Notes under the pieces: generated by a model | Told to the model about the DNA's origin: nothing | What the model saw: only the letters and a program-made list of their open reading frames with translations | Database searches by the model: none | Shown: one piece after another, positions 22,202-32,148 of the stretch | Layout of the letters: each line of letters begins with the position of its first letter | Numbering within the stretch: the stretch's first letter is position 1 | Position numbers and translations under genes: made by a program | DNA from: Lentilactobacillus curieae | GTDB taxonomy: Bacteria; Bacillota; Bacilli; Lactobacillales; Lactobacillaceae | Assembly (NCBI RefSeq): GCF_000785105.2 | Contig: NZ_CP018906.1 | Span: 62,001-126,000, forward strand | DNA length: 64,000 nt | Direction of reading: 5' to 3'

Positions 22202-22495
22202 TTAATCATTAATTGCAGATGGATAGCGCTGCTTCAAACGGTTAATGTTATCCGTAGCAACTTCATCGAATGGAATATCAGCCCACTCAGCGATTTGAGA
22301 AAGGTACCATAAAACATCGCCCATCTCTTTTACAATCGCATCATGATCCAAATTTTCACTATTAAATGTATATTTGCGAACCAAATCAGCAACTTCACCA
22401 GCCTCGCCTGTTAGGCCTAGCGCACAGTTAGTTAAAACTTGTTCCTTACCCATTAAAGTCCGATTTGCAGCTTTTTGATAATCGTTAAAATCCAT
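22202..22495 (-). CDS. MazG-like nucleotide pyrophosphohydrolase
   Basis: A 97-residue all-alpha protein of the MazG/dUTPase-like superfamily, which hydrolyses nucleoside triphosphates. The metal-binding helices are visible as LTGEAGEVADLVRK (about 29-42) and VKEMGDVLWYLSQIAEWA (about 57-74). This single-domain form is of the type that degrades abnormal or excess nucleotides; the substrate is unknown. The ATG at 22495 is 1 nt after the engB stop, with GAGGGGAG upstream, so it is coupled to engB. Confidence 0.88.
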   Translation of the reverse strand: MDFNDYQKAANRTLMGKEQVLTNCALGLTGEAGEVADLVRKYTFNSENLDHDAIVKEMGDVLWYLSQIAEWADIPFDEVATDNINRLKQRYPSAIND

Positions 22496-22496
22496 G

Positions 22497-23078
22497 TTAC
22501 AGTCTCCCCTCAATCCAATCCCAAACTTGATCCTTACCCTTTTTACTTACAGATGAAAATAGTACTAATGCATCATCTTGTGACATAGATAGGGTCTTAC
22601 GAATTAATGACTCTTGCTTATTCCATTTTCCGGGAACGATTTTGTCCATCTTAGTTGCAACTGTGAGAATGTCAATCTCGTAGTATTTTAACCACTCGCG
22701 CATTGAAATATCATCATCACTTGGTGCATGTCGGCCATCAACCAACGTGATTACCCCACGTAATTGTTCACGCTGGCTAAGGTAGGTTTCAATCATCTTG
22801 CCCCACTTTTCACGACTAGCTTTTGAGGCTTTAGCGTAACCATATCCAGGAACATCAACAAAAAATAGTTGGTCCTCCACGTTATAGAAGTTGAGTGTCT
22901 GTGTCTTGCCTGGCTGGCCTGATGTGTGTGCCAAACTTTTCCGGTTGATCAACGTGTTTGTAAGTGATGACTTACCAACATTTGAGCGCCCAACTAGCGC
23001 AATTTCCGGATAATTCGTCTTCGGATATTGTTTTTCCTCGACAGCACTAATTGTCAAATCGACATTATGAACGTCCAA
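22497..23078 (-). CDS. engB: Ribosome biogenesis GTPase EngB (YsxC)
   Basis: A 193-residue GTPase needed for 50S maturation. The G motifs are GRSNVGKSS (30-38), DVPGYG, and TKMDK, with the conserved [16 protein letters not shown] and [11 protein letters not shown] segments. Length is normal. It follows clpX, the common order in Firmicutes, though a terminator separates the two. The MazG-like gene is directly downstream. Confidence 0.96.
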   Translation of the reverse strand: MDVHNVDLTISAVEEKQYPKTNYPEIALVGRSNVGKSSLTNTLINRKSLAHTSGQPGKTQTLNFYNVEDQLFFVDVPGYGYAKASKASREKWGKMIETYLSQREQLRGVITLVDGRHAPSDDDISMREWLKYYEIDILTVATKMDKIVPGKWNKQESLIRKTLSMSQDDALVLFSSVSKKGKDQVWDWIEGRL

Positions 23079-23101
23079 AAGTACCCCTCCAATTTGTATG
23101 T

Positions 23102-23139
23102 AAAAAACTGATGCAAACTAATAGTAGTTTACATCAGTT
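23102..23139 (-). terminator. Terminator of clpX
   Basis: A 15-bp stem with one wobble pair (AACTGATGCAAACTA with TAGTTTACATCAGTT, loop ATAG), followed by six T on the minus strand. Confidence 0.88.
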
Positions 23140-23148
23140 TAGACAAAA

Positions 23149-24405
23149 TTACGATGCTTGTTTTAATACCAACTCTGGTTCTTTGTGGTCTGTCACGGTT
23201 TCTGGAGTAATAATTACTTTTTCGATATCGTTTCGGCTTGGAATGTCGAACATAATATCACGCATTACTCCTTCGATAATTGATCTCAAACCACGAGCTC
23301 CAGTATTTCTAGAAATTGCTAGTTGAGCCATACTCTTAAGTGCTTCTGGTTGGAATTCAAGTTGAACTCCATCCAATGAAATCAACTTAGTATATTGCTT
23401 AACCAAAGCATTTTTGGGTTCAGTCAGAATTCTAACTAAGTCTGCCTCAGTTAATTTATCAAGGGCAGTCAAAATTGGCAGTCGACCAATAAATTCGGGA
23501 ATCAGTCCGAATTTAAGTAAGTCTTCAGGAATAACTGACTGCATGATGTTATTTGAGTCTAAATCAGGTGCAACATCCAAGTTAGTACCAAAACCAATCG
23601 TCTTGTCACCTAAACGGCTCTTAACAATGCCTTCAATCCCATCAAATGCTCCACCAACGATGAATAAAATGTTAGTGGTATCAATTTGAATGAACTCTTG
23701 TTGAGGGTGCTTACGACCACCCTGAGGTGGAACGTTAGCAATTGTTCCTTCCAAGATTTTAAGCAAAGCTTGTTGCACACCCTCACCAGAAACGTCACGT
23801 GTAATCGAGACATTTTCTGACTTCTTAGCAATTTTGTCAATTTCATCGATATAGATAATTCCCTTTTGGGCACGATCAACATCGTAATCAGCATTTTGCA
23901 ATAGCTTAAGCAAAATGTTCTCGACATCTTCACCGACGTATCCTGCTTCAGTTAAAGTAGTTGCATCAGCAATTGCAAACGGAACATTAAGAGTCCGTGC
24001 AAGGGTTTGTGCAAGGTATGTCTTACCAGACCCAGTCGGTCCAATAATACAAATATTACTCTTTTGAAGTTCTAATTCCTCATCGGGATTCTCAACCATT
24101 TCATTGACACGTTTGTAGTGGTTATATACCGCTACGGAAAGCGTCCGTTTAGCGTTATCTTGACCAATTACAAACTCATTTAATTTATCAAGAATTTGTT
24201 GTGGAGTAAGAACTTTTAGTAGGTCAGCTGGGGCACTTTCAGGAGCAAGCTCTTCATCAATGATTTGCTTACATAAATCAATACATTCATTACAAATGTA
24301 CACACCTGGTCCCGCAACGATTTTCTTTACTTGGTCCTGAGACTTGCCACAAAAAGAACAAGTTACAGTCCCGTTAGTTTCTGTATCATCAAACAATATA
24401 TCCAC
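23149..24405 (-). CDS. clpX: ATP-dependent protease ATPase subunit ClpX
   Basis: A 418-residue AAA+ unfoldase that feeds proteins to ClpP. The N-terminal zinc domain has cysteines at 16, 19, 38 and 41. Walker A GPTGSGKT is at 122-129, Walker B is IIYIDEIDK, and sensor and pore segments ([22 protein letters not shown]) are present. The IGF-type ClpP-binding loop appears as KTIGFGT. It follows tig after a terminator. An inverted repeat (GTTACTT, AAGTAAC) lies in its leader at 24429-24453. Confidence 0.97.
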   Translation of the reverse strand: MDILFDDTETNGTVTCSFCGKSQDQVKKIVAGPGVYICNECIDLCKQIIDEELAPESAPADLLKVLTPQQILDKLNEFVIGQDNAKRTLSVAVYNHYKRVNEMVENPDEELELQKSNICIIGPTGSGKTYLAQTLARTLNVPFAIADATTLTEAGYVGEDVENILLKLLQNADYDVDRAQKGIIYIDEIDKIAKKSENVSITRDVSGEGVQQALLKILEGTIANVPPQGGRKHPQQEFIQIDTTNILFIVGGAFDGIEGIVKSRLGDKTIGFGTNLDVAPDLDSNNIMQSVIPEDLLKFGLIPEFIGRLPILTALDKLTEADLVRILTEPKNALVKQYTKLISLDGVQLEFQPEALKSMAQLAISRNTGARGLRSIIEGVMRDIMFDIPSRNDIEKVIITPETVTDHKEPELVLKQAS

Positions 24406-24497
24406 TCCTCATACTAATCGGAAGCATAGTTACTTATAAACACCAGAAGTAACTTTATCACATACTATATAAAAATCAATCATAAGGTTTAATTAGG

Positions 24498-24526
24498 AAA
24501 AAAAGACCCGTCATAAATAACGGATC
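24498..24526 (-). terminator. Terminator of tig
   Basis: On the minus strand GATCCGT and ACGGGTC pair (7 bp, one wobble) and seven T follow. Confidence 0.75.
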
Positions 24527-24546
24527 TTTTTTGAAGAATCTACTAA

Positions 24547-25863
24547 TTAGTCGTTTTCTTTACTTGAATCTTTAGCTTTTGCGTCTTGCTTTGAAGAATC
24601 AACAATCAAATCGATTGCCTTCTTAATAGCAATATCATGTTTCAACATGTCTTCAGTAAGGGCGTTGCGAACAGCGTCTTCCTTCATACCATATTGGTCA
24701 GCTAAGTTCTTAACTTCAGCATCAATGTCCTTCTTGTCAGGTTCGATGTCTTCAGCTTCAACGATAGCTTCAAGAACTAAGTTAGTCTTAACACGTCTGT
24801 CAGCACCATCAGCAAATTGCTTCTTCAAATCGTCTGGTGAAGTACCAGTCAATTGGAAGTACATTTGTGAGTTGATACCTTGTTGTTGCATACCTGCAAG
24901 GTATTGGTCCATTTGACGTTGGATGTCGTCGTCCATCATTGATTGAGGAACGTCCTTGATCTCAGCGTTATCAACAGCTTGGCTGATAGCAGCGTCTTCA
25001 ATGGCATCACGCGCTTCGTTCTTCTTTTGTTCTTTAAGTTCTTCTTTGATCTTGTCTTTTAATTCATCAAGACTGTCAACGTCTTCGTCAACGTCCTTAG
25101 CGAAGTCGTCATCAAGTTTAGGCAATTCCTTAGCTTTAACTTCGTGAATTGTAGTCTTGAAGATAGCTTCTTTACCAGCTAATTCCTTAGCTTGGTAATC
25201 TTCAGGGAATGTAACTTTAACGTCTACATCTTCACCGGCTTTATGACCAACTAATTGGTCTTCAAAACCAGGAATGAATGAACCTGAACCTAGTTCAAGT
25301 GAGTAGTTGTCAGCCTTACCGCCGTCAAATTGCTTGCCGTCTACTGAACCATCAAAGTCAATGACAACAGTATCGCCATTTTCAGCAGCCTTGTCTTCTT
25401 TAAGTACAAGTTCAGCTTGGCTTTCACGACGCTTTTCAAGCTCGGCATCGATATCTTTTTGGTATACACGAGTGTTTTGCTTAGGAACACTAAGTCCTTG
25501 GTAGTCACCAAGTTTTACTTCAGGCTTAACGTAAACAGTTGCCTTGATAACCCATGGCTTACCTTTTTCCATTGATTCAACACTAATTTGAGGTTGATCA
25601 ACTGGTTCGATTTTTGAATCTTTAACAGCACCTTCGTAGGCTTCTGGTAAGAGAATGTTCAAAGCATCTTCATAAAGTGCTTCTTCGCCGTACATTTGGT
25701 TAAATACTTGGCGTGGAACCTTTCCTTTACGGAATCCTGGAACGCTGATGCTAGTCTTATTTTTTTTGAATGCTCGATCTAAACCTTTTTCGATCAAGTC
25801 AGTACTAATTTCAAAAGTTAATTCTCCGTCATTAGTACCTTTCTTTTCCCATTTTGCAGACAT
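24547..25863 (-). CDS. tig: Trigger factor
   Basis: A 438-residue ribosome-bound chaperone and prolyl isomerase. The N-terminal ribosome-binding domain holds the GFRKGKVPR signature (about 44-52). The FKBP-type isomerase domain lies at about 160-245 ([33 protein letters not shown]), and the long helical C-terminal domain follows. The last 20 residues are a charged tail. Length is normal. Confidence 0.96.
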   Translation of the reverse strand: MSAKWEKKGTNDGELTFEISTDLIEKGLDRAFKKNKTSISVPGFRKGKVPRQVFNQMYGEEALYEDALNILLPEAYEGAVKDSKIEPVDQPQISVESMEKGKPWVIKATVYVKPEVKLGDYQGLSVPKQNTRVYQKDIDAELEKRRESQAELVLKEDKAAENGDTVVIDFDGSVDGKQFDGGKADNYSLELGSGSFIPGFEDQLVGHKAGEDVDVKVTFPEDYQAKELAGKEAIFKTTIHEVKAKELPKLDDDFAKDVDEDVDSLDELKDKIKEELKEQKKNEARDAIEDAAISQAVDNAEIKDVPQSMMDDDIQRQMDQYLAGMQQQGINSQMYFQLTGTSPDDLKKQFADGADRRVKTNLVLEAIVEAEDIEPDKKDIDAEVKNLADQYGMKEDAVRNALTEDMLKHDIAIKKAIDLIVDSSKQDAKAKDSSKEND

Positions 25864-25920
25864 TTTGTTTCCTCCGAGACAAAAGATTATTTGTACAATT
25901 TCTCATTGCATAACATTGTT

Positions 25921-25949
25921 ATTTTAACGTATTAACAAGTAAAAGTAAA
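25921..25949 (-). promoter_or_regulatory. Candidate promoter of tig
   Basis: On the minus strand TTTACT (25944-25949), 17 nt, TAAAAT (25921-25926), after the tuf terminator and about 60 nt before the tig start. Confidence 0.45.
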
Positions 25950-25967
25950 ATCTATTTGAGATTTAAA

Positions 25968-25997
25968 CAAAAAAGCCATGGGAAAAATCCCATGACT
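25968..25997 (-). terminator. Terminator of tuf
   Basis: On the minus strand AGTCATGGGA and TCCCATGGCT pair (one wobble) around a short T loop and are followed by six T. Confidence 0.88.
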
Positions 25998-26020
25998 TTA
26001 AAAATGATGTGAAAATGAAA

Positions 26021-27208
<1,188 letters not shown>

Positions 27209-27271
27209 TAATGAAACCTCCTGTTGTTTTCAAGAATTACATCAACTTTCATCAATGCATTTCTGATAGAT

Positions 27272-27299
27272 ATTATACTACATCTTCTCTAAAAGACAA
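27272..27299 (-). promoter_or_regulatory. Promoter of tuf
   Basis: On the minus strand TTGTCT (27294-27299), 16 nt, perfect TATAAT (27272-27277). The transcript would have a leader of about 60 nt ending in AGGAGGTTTC before the ATG. Confidence 0.65.
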
Positions 27300-27391
27300 A
27301 GCCGTCAATTTTTCGAAGAATCCTTAAGTATTATATCGATACTTAAATTGTTTGTAAACATATTACTGTTATTTTTTTGTTTTTATTTTCA

Positions 27392-28315
27392 TTACATATA
27401 TTTTATTCTTTGTTCTTGGTTAAGAATAATTTCAAACCAGCTAAGCATAACCGCCCCAGATTCAGTGTTCGGTGCGAATTCATCCCCCGCCAAATAGGAT
27501 TGAATAATTTTAATCCAGTCATCGGAATTAATTATTACATCCTCGGCGTACGGAAACAAATAATTCCCCAACTGATATATTTGGGCTGATAATTGCTGGG
27601 CAAAAATTGGGTCATCATTCGCAAACTTCTCATCAACAACGTTGATTGTTTCTATGATTGGCTGAACACTATCAGCAATATCTATATTTGCTGGAATCAC
27701 TTGATGAATTTTATCATCTAACCACAACAAATCAATTTGGTCATCAATTTTTAAACCAATCAATTCAAATAAAAATTGAGTTTTGATTACCTGCCAACCA
27801 GCTCGATCAATTAAAACTGCCTTCACCCCTTCCAGATATTCAGCAAGTGGCAGGCGATTTGCTTCAGACACAATTTTTGCCTGAACATCTGCGCTATGGC
27901 TTCCGATATAAAATAATCGCCGTTGCAGTTTCATGACCTCTTCACGATGATATTTTTTAAACTTAAATTCCGCAGTCTCAATTTGCGTAATTAGCTCTTT
28001 TGCATATTGATGATCAAGTACCACGGTAACCTTTCGAGCTGGGATAAATTGTTTATCCGCCAATAATGTCTTAACAGCAAACGTTACATCGCCAGGCCGC
28101 AAATTCTCCGTCCCGGCATCATCAATTAACTCAACAGCTGTTTGAATATCCGCCAACTTTGTGTATGCTCTGGCTTGTAAAAGTAAAAAATCGTATTGAT
28201 CCCCATTTTGTCTTCTTAAGTCATCAATTTTTTTGATAGTTTGGTGATACTTTGCGTCAAGGAAATCTGCCTTGGCACTTTCAAAAATCACGTTATCATT
28301 CTCAGAAAGGTTCAT
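27392..28315 (-). CDS. TPR-like protein of unknown function
   Basis: A 307-residue soluble protein. The first 130 residues look like tetratricopeptide helices (AKADFLDAKYHQTIKKIDDLRR, LLLQARAYTKLADIQTAVELID); the rest is acidic and helical with no motif I know. I start at the ATG at 28315 because AAGGAGA lies 6 nt upstream; the open frame reaches 78 codons further but there it only overlaps rnjB out of frame. It follows rnjB after a strong hairpin, so it may be read from the rnjB transcript. DUF3196-type proteins are a possible relative. Confidence 0.75.
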   Translation of the reverse strand: MNLSENDNVIFESAKADFLDAKYHQTIKKIDDLRRQNGDQYDFLLLQARAYTKLADIQTAVELIDDAGTENLRPGDVTFAVKTLLADKQFIPARKVTVVLDHQYAKELITQIETAEFKFKKYHREEVMKLQRRLFYIGSHSADVQAKIVSEANRLPLAEYLEGVKAVLIDRAGWQVIKTQFLFELIGLKIDDQIDLLWLDDKIHQVIPANIDIADSVQPIIETINVVDEKFANDDPIFAQQLSAQIYQLGNYLFPYAEDVIINSDDWIKIIQSYLAGDEFAPNTESGAVMLSWFEIILNQEQRIKYM

Positions 28316-28345
28316 GCAAATTCTCCTTATCGAATCAATATAAAT

Positions 28346-28384
28346 AAGGTACAAATATGGCCTCAAAGGCGGTATTTGTACCTT
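28346..28384 (-). other. Strong intercistronic hairpin without T tract
   Basis: AAGGTACAAATA (28346-28357) pairs perfectly with TATTTGTACCTT (28373-28384). Inside, GCCT and AGGC form a further 4-bp stem with a 3-nt loop. It begins 8 nt after the rnjB stop and ends about 30 nt before the next start codon. No T run follows, so simple termination is unlikely. Confidence 0.75.
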
Positions 28385-28391
28385 GCTTACA

Positions 28392-30149
28392 TTATTTATT
28401 ATTGTTAGCTTTTTTCTCTGCCTTAGCAAGTTCTTCGGCCTTGTTGTTCTTAGAATGTTTTTTATTTGTCCGCTTATGGTGTTGGTTAACTTCCATAATA
28501 ACCGGAAGAATAACTGGATGACGTTTAGTTTGTTGATATAGATAATCACTTAGACTTTCACGTACATCCTGTTTTAAATTACTCCAGTCAAATTCCTTAT
28601 GCTCAAGGTTATTTTTGACCGTTTTTTCAATAATTTCAGATGCTTCATTCATTAAATCTTTATTGGCCTTAACGTAAACAAAGCCTCGCGAAGTCAATTT
28701 CGGCGCAGAGATAACTCGTTTTTTCTTTCTATCAATTGTAACTACGGCTACAAATATCCCATCTTCTGAAAGGACCTTACGATCCCGTAAAACGATGTTA
28801 CCAATGTCACCGATTCCGCTACCGTCAATCATGGTATCAGCTAGGTCAAGGCCAGCTGAGATCCAAATTTCATCGTCATCGATTGAAATAACGTCGCCTT
28901 TATTTGGAATCACGATATTACTATCATTGTAGCCTAGTTGTTTTGCCAAGCCGGCATGGGAAGCGAGTAAGCGGTACTCACCTTGCACTGGAATAAAGAA
29001 CTTAGGCTTCAAAATGTTTATTAATAGTTGTAAATCATTTTGACTAGCATCTCCGGATGAATTCATTTCATCAGCAATCATCTTAACTTCAGCGTCGGCT
29101 CTGTAAATCATGTCACGAGTCTTAGCGACTGTAGTTTCCATCGCAGTTGACGGTGTTGTAGTAATAAAGACTAAATCGCCTGATTCGATGTTGATGTCCT
29201 TCTGTTCGCCATTAGCCATCCGTTGTAAAGCTTTAATTGGCTCGCCCATTTTACCAGTTTGAATAATTACAATCTGATTTGGTTCAAGTTTCTCAAGGTC
29301 CTTTGCGTTTTCAATCAATAATTCTTGATCTGGCAATTTCAACATTGAAAGTTTAAGGGCAGTTTTAACGATTTTATCTAAGTCTTGGCCACTCAAAAAT
29401 ACTTTGCGGCCAGTTTTAGCTGCTGCATTGAAAACTTGTTGCATTCTGATAATGTTTGAAGCCACACTAGCAACAATGATTCGACCTTGATGGTCATTAA
29501 AGACACCATTAATGTAGTCACTAATCTGATTTTCGGATGCAGATGGCGTTGGATTCTCAGCGTTGCTAGAATCGCTCAACAGCGCTAGTACCCCTTGATC
29601 ACCTAACTTAGTTAGTTGCGAATAATCAGTGTGGTACAAATGTGATGCGGTTTGGTCAAACTTAAAATCACCAGTGTAGACAATTGATCCGGCATCAGTG
29701 TGTACTGCAATTCCCAAAGATCCTGGAATTGAGTGAGTTGTTCTAAAGAAAGTAATCCGGACATCTTCAAAATCGATTTCACTCCGGTCACTTACGACAT
29801 GAAAATCATCGAAATCGGTAACCTCATCAGCGTCAGCGACACTGATTTTTGCTAATTCGATAGTCATCTTTGAACCAAATACGGGAACATTAAACTCACT
29901 CAAAAAGTATGGTAAAGCGCCAATTGCATCAGCATGACCGTGAGTTAAAAATACCCCCACAATTTTATCGCGATTTTCTTCCAAATATGAAAAATCGGGG
30001 ATAACTACGTCAATTCCTAGAAGTTCGTTTTCAGGGTACTTTAACCCACAATCTAAAATGTAAATACCATCGTTAATATTTACGGCATACATATTCTTAC
30101 CGTTTTCTCGCACACCACCAAGTGGTATGACCTTAATCTTACTGTTCAT
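28392..30149 (-). CDS. rnjB: Ribonuclease J2
   Basis: A 585-residue metallo-beta-lactamase/beta-CASP protein that pairs with RNase J1 in RNA decay. I call it J2 because the other copy lies behind rpoY, the place of J1. The metal motif reads THGHADA (69-75) where J1 has THGHEDH; SGDAS (365-369) stands for SGHGG, and VQGEYR (388-393) stands for IHGEYR. H70, H72, D74, H139 and D161 are kept. The C-terminal 35 residues are a Lys/Asn-rich tail. Family-wide, J2 is a weak nuclease. It lies downstream of rpsO. Confidence 0.9.
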   Translation of the reverse strand: MNSKIKVIPLGGVRENGKNMYAVNINDGIYILDCGLKYPENELLGIDVVIPDFSYLEENRDKIVGVFLTHGHADAIGALPYFLSEFNVPVFGSKMTIELAKISVADADEVTDFDDFHVVSDRSEIDFEDVRITFFRTTHSIPGSLGIAVHTDAGSIVYTGDFKFDQTASHLYHTDYSQLTKLGDQGVLALLSDSSNAENPTPSASENQISDYINGVFNDHQGRIIVASVASNIIRMQQVFNAAAKTGRKVFLSGQDLDKIVKTALKLSMLKLPDQELLIENAKDLEKLEPNQIVIIQTGKMGEPIKALQRMANGEQKDINIESGDLVFITTTPSTAMETTVAKTRDMIYRADAEVKMIADEMNSSGDASQNDLQLLINILKPKFFIPVQGEYRLLASHAGLAKQLGYNDSNIVIPNKGDVISIDDDEIWISAGLDLADTMIDGSGIGDIGNIVLRDRKVLSEDGIFVAVVTIDRKKKRVISAPKLTSRGFVYVKANKDLMNEASEIIEKTVKNNLEHKEFDWSNLKQDVRESLSDYLYQQTKRHPVILPVIMEVNQHHKRTNKKHSKNNKAEELAKAEKKANNNK

Positions 30150-30235
30150 GTTTCACCTCAAAATTTTTCCTTTTTTTACGTTCGTAATTCAGCTTCTTAT
30201 AGTTTACCATACTTAAGCAAGCAACGAAATTTTGG

Positions 30236-30266
30236 GCAAAAAAAAGAGCCGAAAAATCGGCTCTTT
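30236..30266 (-). terminator. Terminator of rpsO
   Basis: AAAGAGCCGA and TCGGCTCTTT pair (10 bp, loop AAAA) and are followed by a T run on the minus strand. Confidence 0.9.
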
Positions 30267-30281
30267 GGAACAAATTTAATA

Positions 30282-30551
30282 TTAACGACGAAGACCCAAG
30301 CTTTGGATAAGGTCACGGTAGCGTGAAACGTCCTTGTTACGTAGGTAAGCAAGTAAGTTACGACGGTGACCAATCTTCTTCATAAGACCACGTTGTGAAT
30401 GGAAATCTTTACGGTGATCTCTCATGTGACCGTTGATTTCGTTGATGTCAGCAGTTAGTACAGCAATTTGTACTTCGGCTGATCCAGTGTCGCCTTCGTG
30501 ACGAGCATATTTTTTGATGATTTCGTTCTTTTCACTTTGAGTAAGTGCCAT
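30282..30551 (-). CDS. rpsO: 30S ribosomal protein S15
   Basis: An 89-residue primary 16S-binding protein. The complete S15 fold is visible: [66 protein letters not shown] and [20 protein letters not shown] precedes the ATG. It has its own promoter, a structured leader and a terminator, and diverges from rpsT. Confidence 0.98.
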   Translation of the reverse strand: MALTQSEKNEIIKKYARHEGDTGSAEVQIAVLTADINEINGHMRDHRKDFHSQRGLMKKIGHRRNLLAYLRNKDVSRYRDLIQSLGLRR

Positions 30552-30583
30552 GATATATTTACCACCTTATATTTTTAGTCCAA

Positions 30584-30623
30584 CAACTGAGTACCCGGTA
30601 AGTGGCCCCGAAGTACTAAGTTG
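30584..30623 (-). promoter_or_regulatory. Structured rpsO leader, possible S15 autoregulation site
   Basis: In the rpsO 5' leader CAACTTAGTAC pairs with GTACTCAGTTG (one mismatch), and the inner loop holds CGG/CCG and a GGGCC-containing segment. The structure starts about 20 nt into the transcript and lies 32 nt before the start codon. S15 represses its own mRNA through leader structures in several bacteria; that this one does so is inference. Confidence 0.5.
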
Positions 30624-30649
30624 AAGGTCGTGCTTAACACACAAAGAGT

Positions 30650-30678
30650 ATTATAAGTGATTTAACTTGATTACACAA
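30650..30678 (-). promoter_or_regulatory. Promoter of rpsO
   Basis: On the minus strand TTGTGT (30673-30678), 17 nt, perfect TATAAT (30650-30655). Confidence 0.7.
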
Positions 30679-30709
30679 GGATTTTTTAAATATTCAGTTA
30701 GAACTCCCC

Positions 30710-30738
30710 TTGCAAACACATGTGGTAATCTGTATAAT
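30710..30738 (+). promoter_or_regulatory. Promoter of rpsT
   Basis: TTGCAA (30710-30715), 17 nt, perfect TATAAT (30733-30738). Its -35 is 31 bp from the -35 of the divergent rpsO promoter. Confidence 0.7.
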
Positions 30739-30790
30739 AATGCTTGTTGAAATTTTACTTATAATAGTTATCGACTCGGAGGTGAAACCA

Positions 30791-31042
30791 ATGCCAATTA
30801 TCAAATCAGCCATCGAACGTGTGAAGACTAACGAAAAAGCACAAGAAAGAAACGCTTCACAACTCAGCAAAATGAGAACTGCCGTTAAGAAGTTTGAAAA
30901 AGCTCAAGCTGCAGGTTCAGATGATGCCAAAGAACTTTACATCAACGCCATCAGTGCAGTTGACCACGCAAAGTCAAAGGGATTAATCAAAGCAAACAAA
31001 GCTGCTCGTGACAAGTCACGTTTAACTAAGTTAGCTAAATAA
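30791..31042 (+). CDS. rpsT: 30S ribosomal protein S20
   Basis: An 83-residue 16S rRNA-binding protein. It has the S20 pattern of long basic helices ([44 protein letters not shown]). I start at the ATG at 30791, with GGAGGTG 6 nt upstream; the frame is open further but the promoter lies inside that extension. It shares a terminator with the convergent holA. Confidence 0.97.
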   Translation: MPIIKSAIERVKTNEKAQERNASQLSKMRTAVKKFEKAQAAGSDDAKELYINAISAVDHAKSKGLIKANKAARDKSRLTKLAK

Positions 31043-31077
31043 TAATTAGGTTAAGGCTTCAAGGCTTCAAACCGAAT

Positions 31078-31123
31078 AAAAAAACAGGTTATCGCAACAG
31101 TTGTTGTGATAACCTGTTTTTTT
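31078..31123. terminator. Bidirectional terminator between rpsT and holA
   Basis: AACAGGTTATC with GATAACCTGTT plus inner CAACA/TGTTG form a 16-bp stem with one mismatch, A run left and T run right. Confidence 0.92.
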
Positions 31124-32147
31124 ACGCTGTCTTTTTCATAAAGTTGACCACGAAAAGTTCAAACAATAATTCTGGAGAACGGGCAGATGATTTCATCTCC
31201 CGCTCTATATTGACAAGTCCAAGGTACGCTGTTTTCAATTCGTCGTATGAAAACTTCCGAATTGATTGCAACGCTAATTTGACCCTATATGGATGCACTT
31301 TTAAGGAAGACGCAATGTTCCCTTGAGAATAACCGTGCTGTTTTAAAATCATCACCTGAATCAATAATCTAAACTGTTGAATTAAAACTGCATTGATTCT
31401 AATCGGTTCGTCGTTTTCCAGCAACAACTGATGGTATATATCTAATGACTTAGTTGGCTGCTTAGCTAACACGGTGTTAACCAAATCGAACACGTTTTGT
31501 TCCATTGACTTTGATACAAGGGCAGCCACAGATTCAGAATCGATCCGCTTGGATTGTTGATTATAGATTGTAAGCTTGGGGATTTCATTCATCATCTTTG
31601 TCAGATTACCAGATGTTAACTCAAGTAGTTTTTCAAGCGCAGCATCGTCAATGCCGCAACCAGCTTTTGCAACCTCACTCTTGATAATTGCTTTTGCTTC
31701 ATTTTCAGTTGGGTTACCGATACTGACAACTGTTGCTAGCTTCTTAATTTGTTTAGTAATTTTCTTTCTAGCATCTAATTTTTCATAAGCAGCAAAAATT
31801 ACCATAATTGTAGATTCCTGCGGGTGTTGCAAGTACTCAATCAATTCATCCAAATCATGATCAATTTTTGACTTTTTCTTGGTAGCTGTTAAAAAGTATG
31901 GATGAGAAATCATCACCAACCGCTTCTCACCGAAGAAAGGCATTGAAACAGCGTCCTCAACAGCGTTACTCAATGGTGTTTCTTCCATATCGTAAGTTGA
32001 CATATTCATTGCTCGCTCTTCTTCAGGAATCAGCTCAGTAAATGTTCGCTTTATTTTATCTGAAAGGTAGTCCTGTGCCCCATCAATAAGGTAAACCCGA
32101 TCAACGGTGCCGCTTTTGATTTGCTTTGTAAATTCAGAATACTTCAT
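31122..32147 (-). CDS. holA: DNA polymerase III subunit delta
   Basis: A 341-residue clamp-loader subunit that opens the sliding clamp. It shows the HolA pattern (VYLIDGAQDYLSDKIK, YDMEETPLSNAVEDAVSMPFFGEKRLVMI, SGNLTKMMNEIPKL, LLRAx-type C-terminal helices). There is no Walker A, as expected for delta. The ATG follows the comEC stop by 1 nt (TAAAATG), so it is the last gene of the competence operon, the usual order in Firmicutes. Confidence 0.94.
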   Translation of the reverse strand: MKYSEFTKQIKSGTVDRVYLIDGAQDYLSDKIKRTFTELIPEEERAMNMSTYDMEETPLSNAVEDAVSMPFFGEKRLVMISHPYFLTATKKKSKIDHDLDELIEYLQHPQESTIMVIFAAYEKLDARKKITKQIKKLATVVSIGNPTENEAKAIIKSEVAKAGCGIDDAALEKLLELTSGNLTKMMNEIPKLTIYNQQSKRIDSESVAALVSKSMEQNVFDLVNTVLAKQPTKSLDIYHQLLLENDEPIRINAVLIQQFRLLIQVMILKQHGYSQGNIASSLKVHPYRVKLALQSIRKFSYDELKTAYLGLVNIEREMKSSARSPELLFELFVVNFMKKTA

Positions 32148-32148
32148 T

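Noticed and set aside
27324-27346. Inverted repeat TTAAGTAT/ATACTTAA between the TPR-like gene and tuf
   Set aside because: It is short, AT-rich and without a T tract, so it cannot be called a terminator or an operator.
28316-28549. 78-codon N-terminal extension of the TPR-like gene
   Set aside because: The extension overlaps the end of rnjB and the hairpin; the ATG at 28315 has a strong ribosome binding site and fits the fold.
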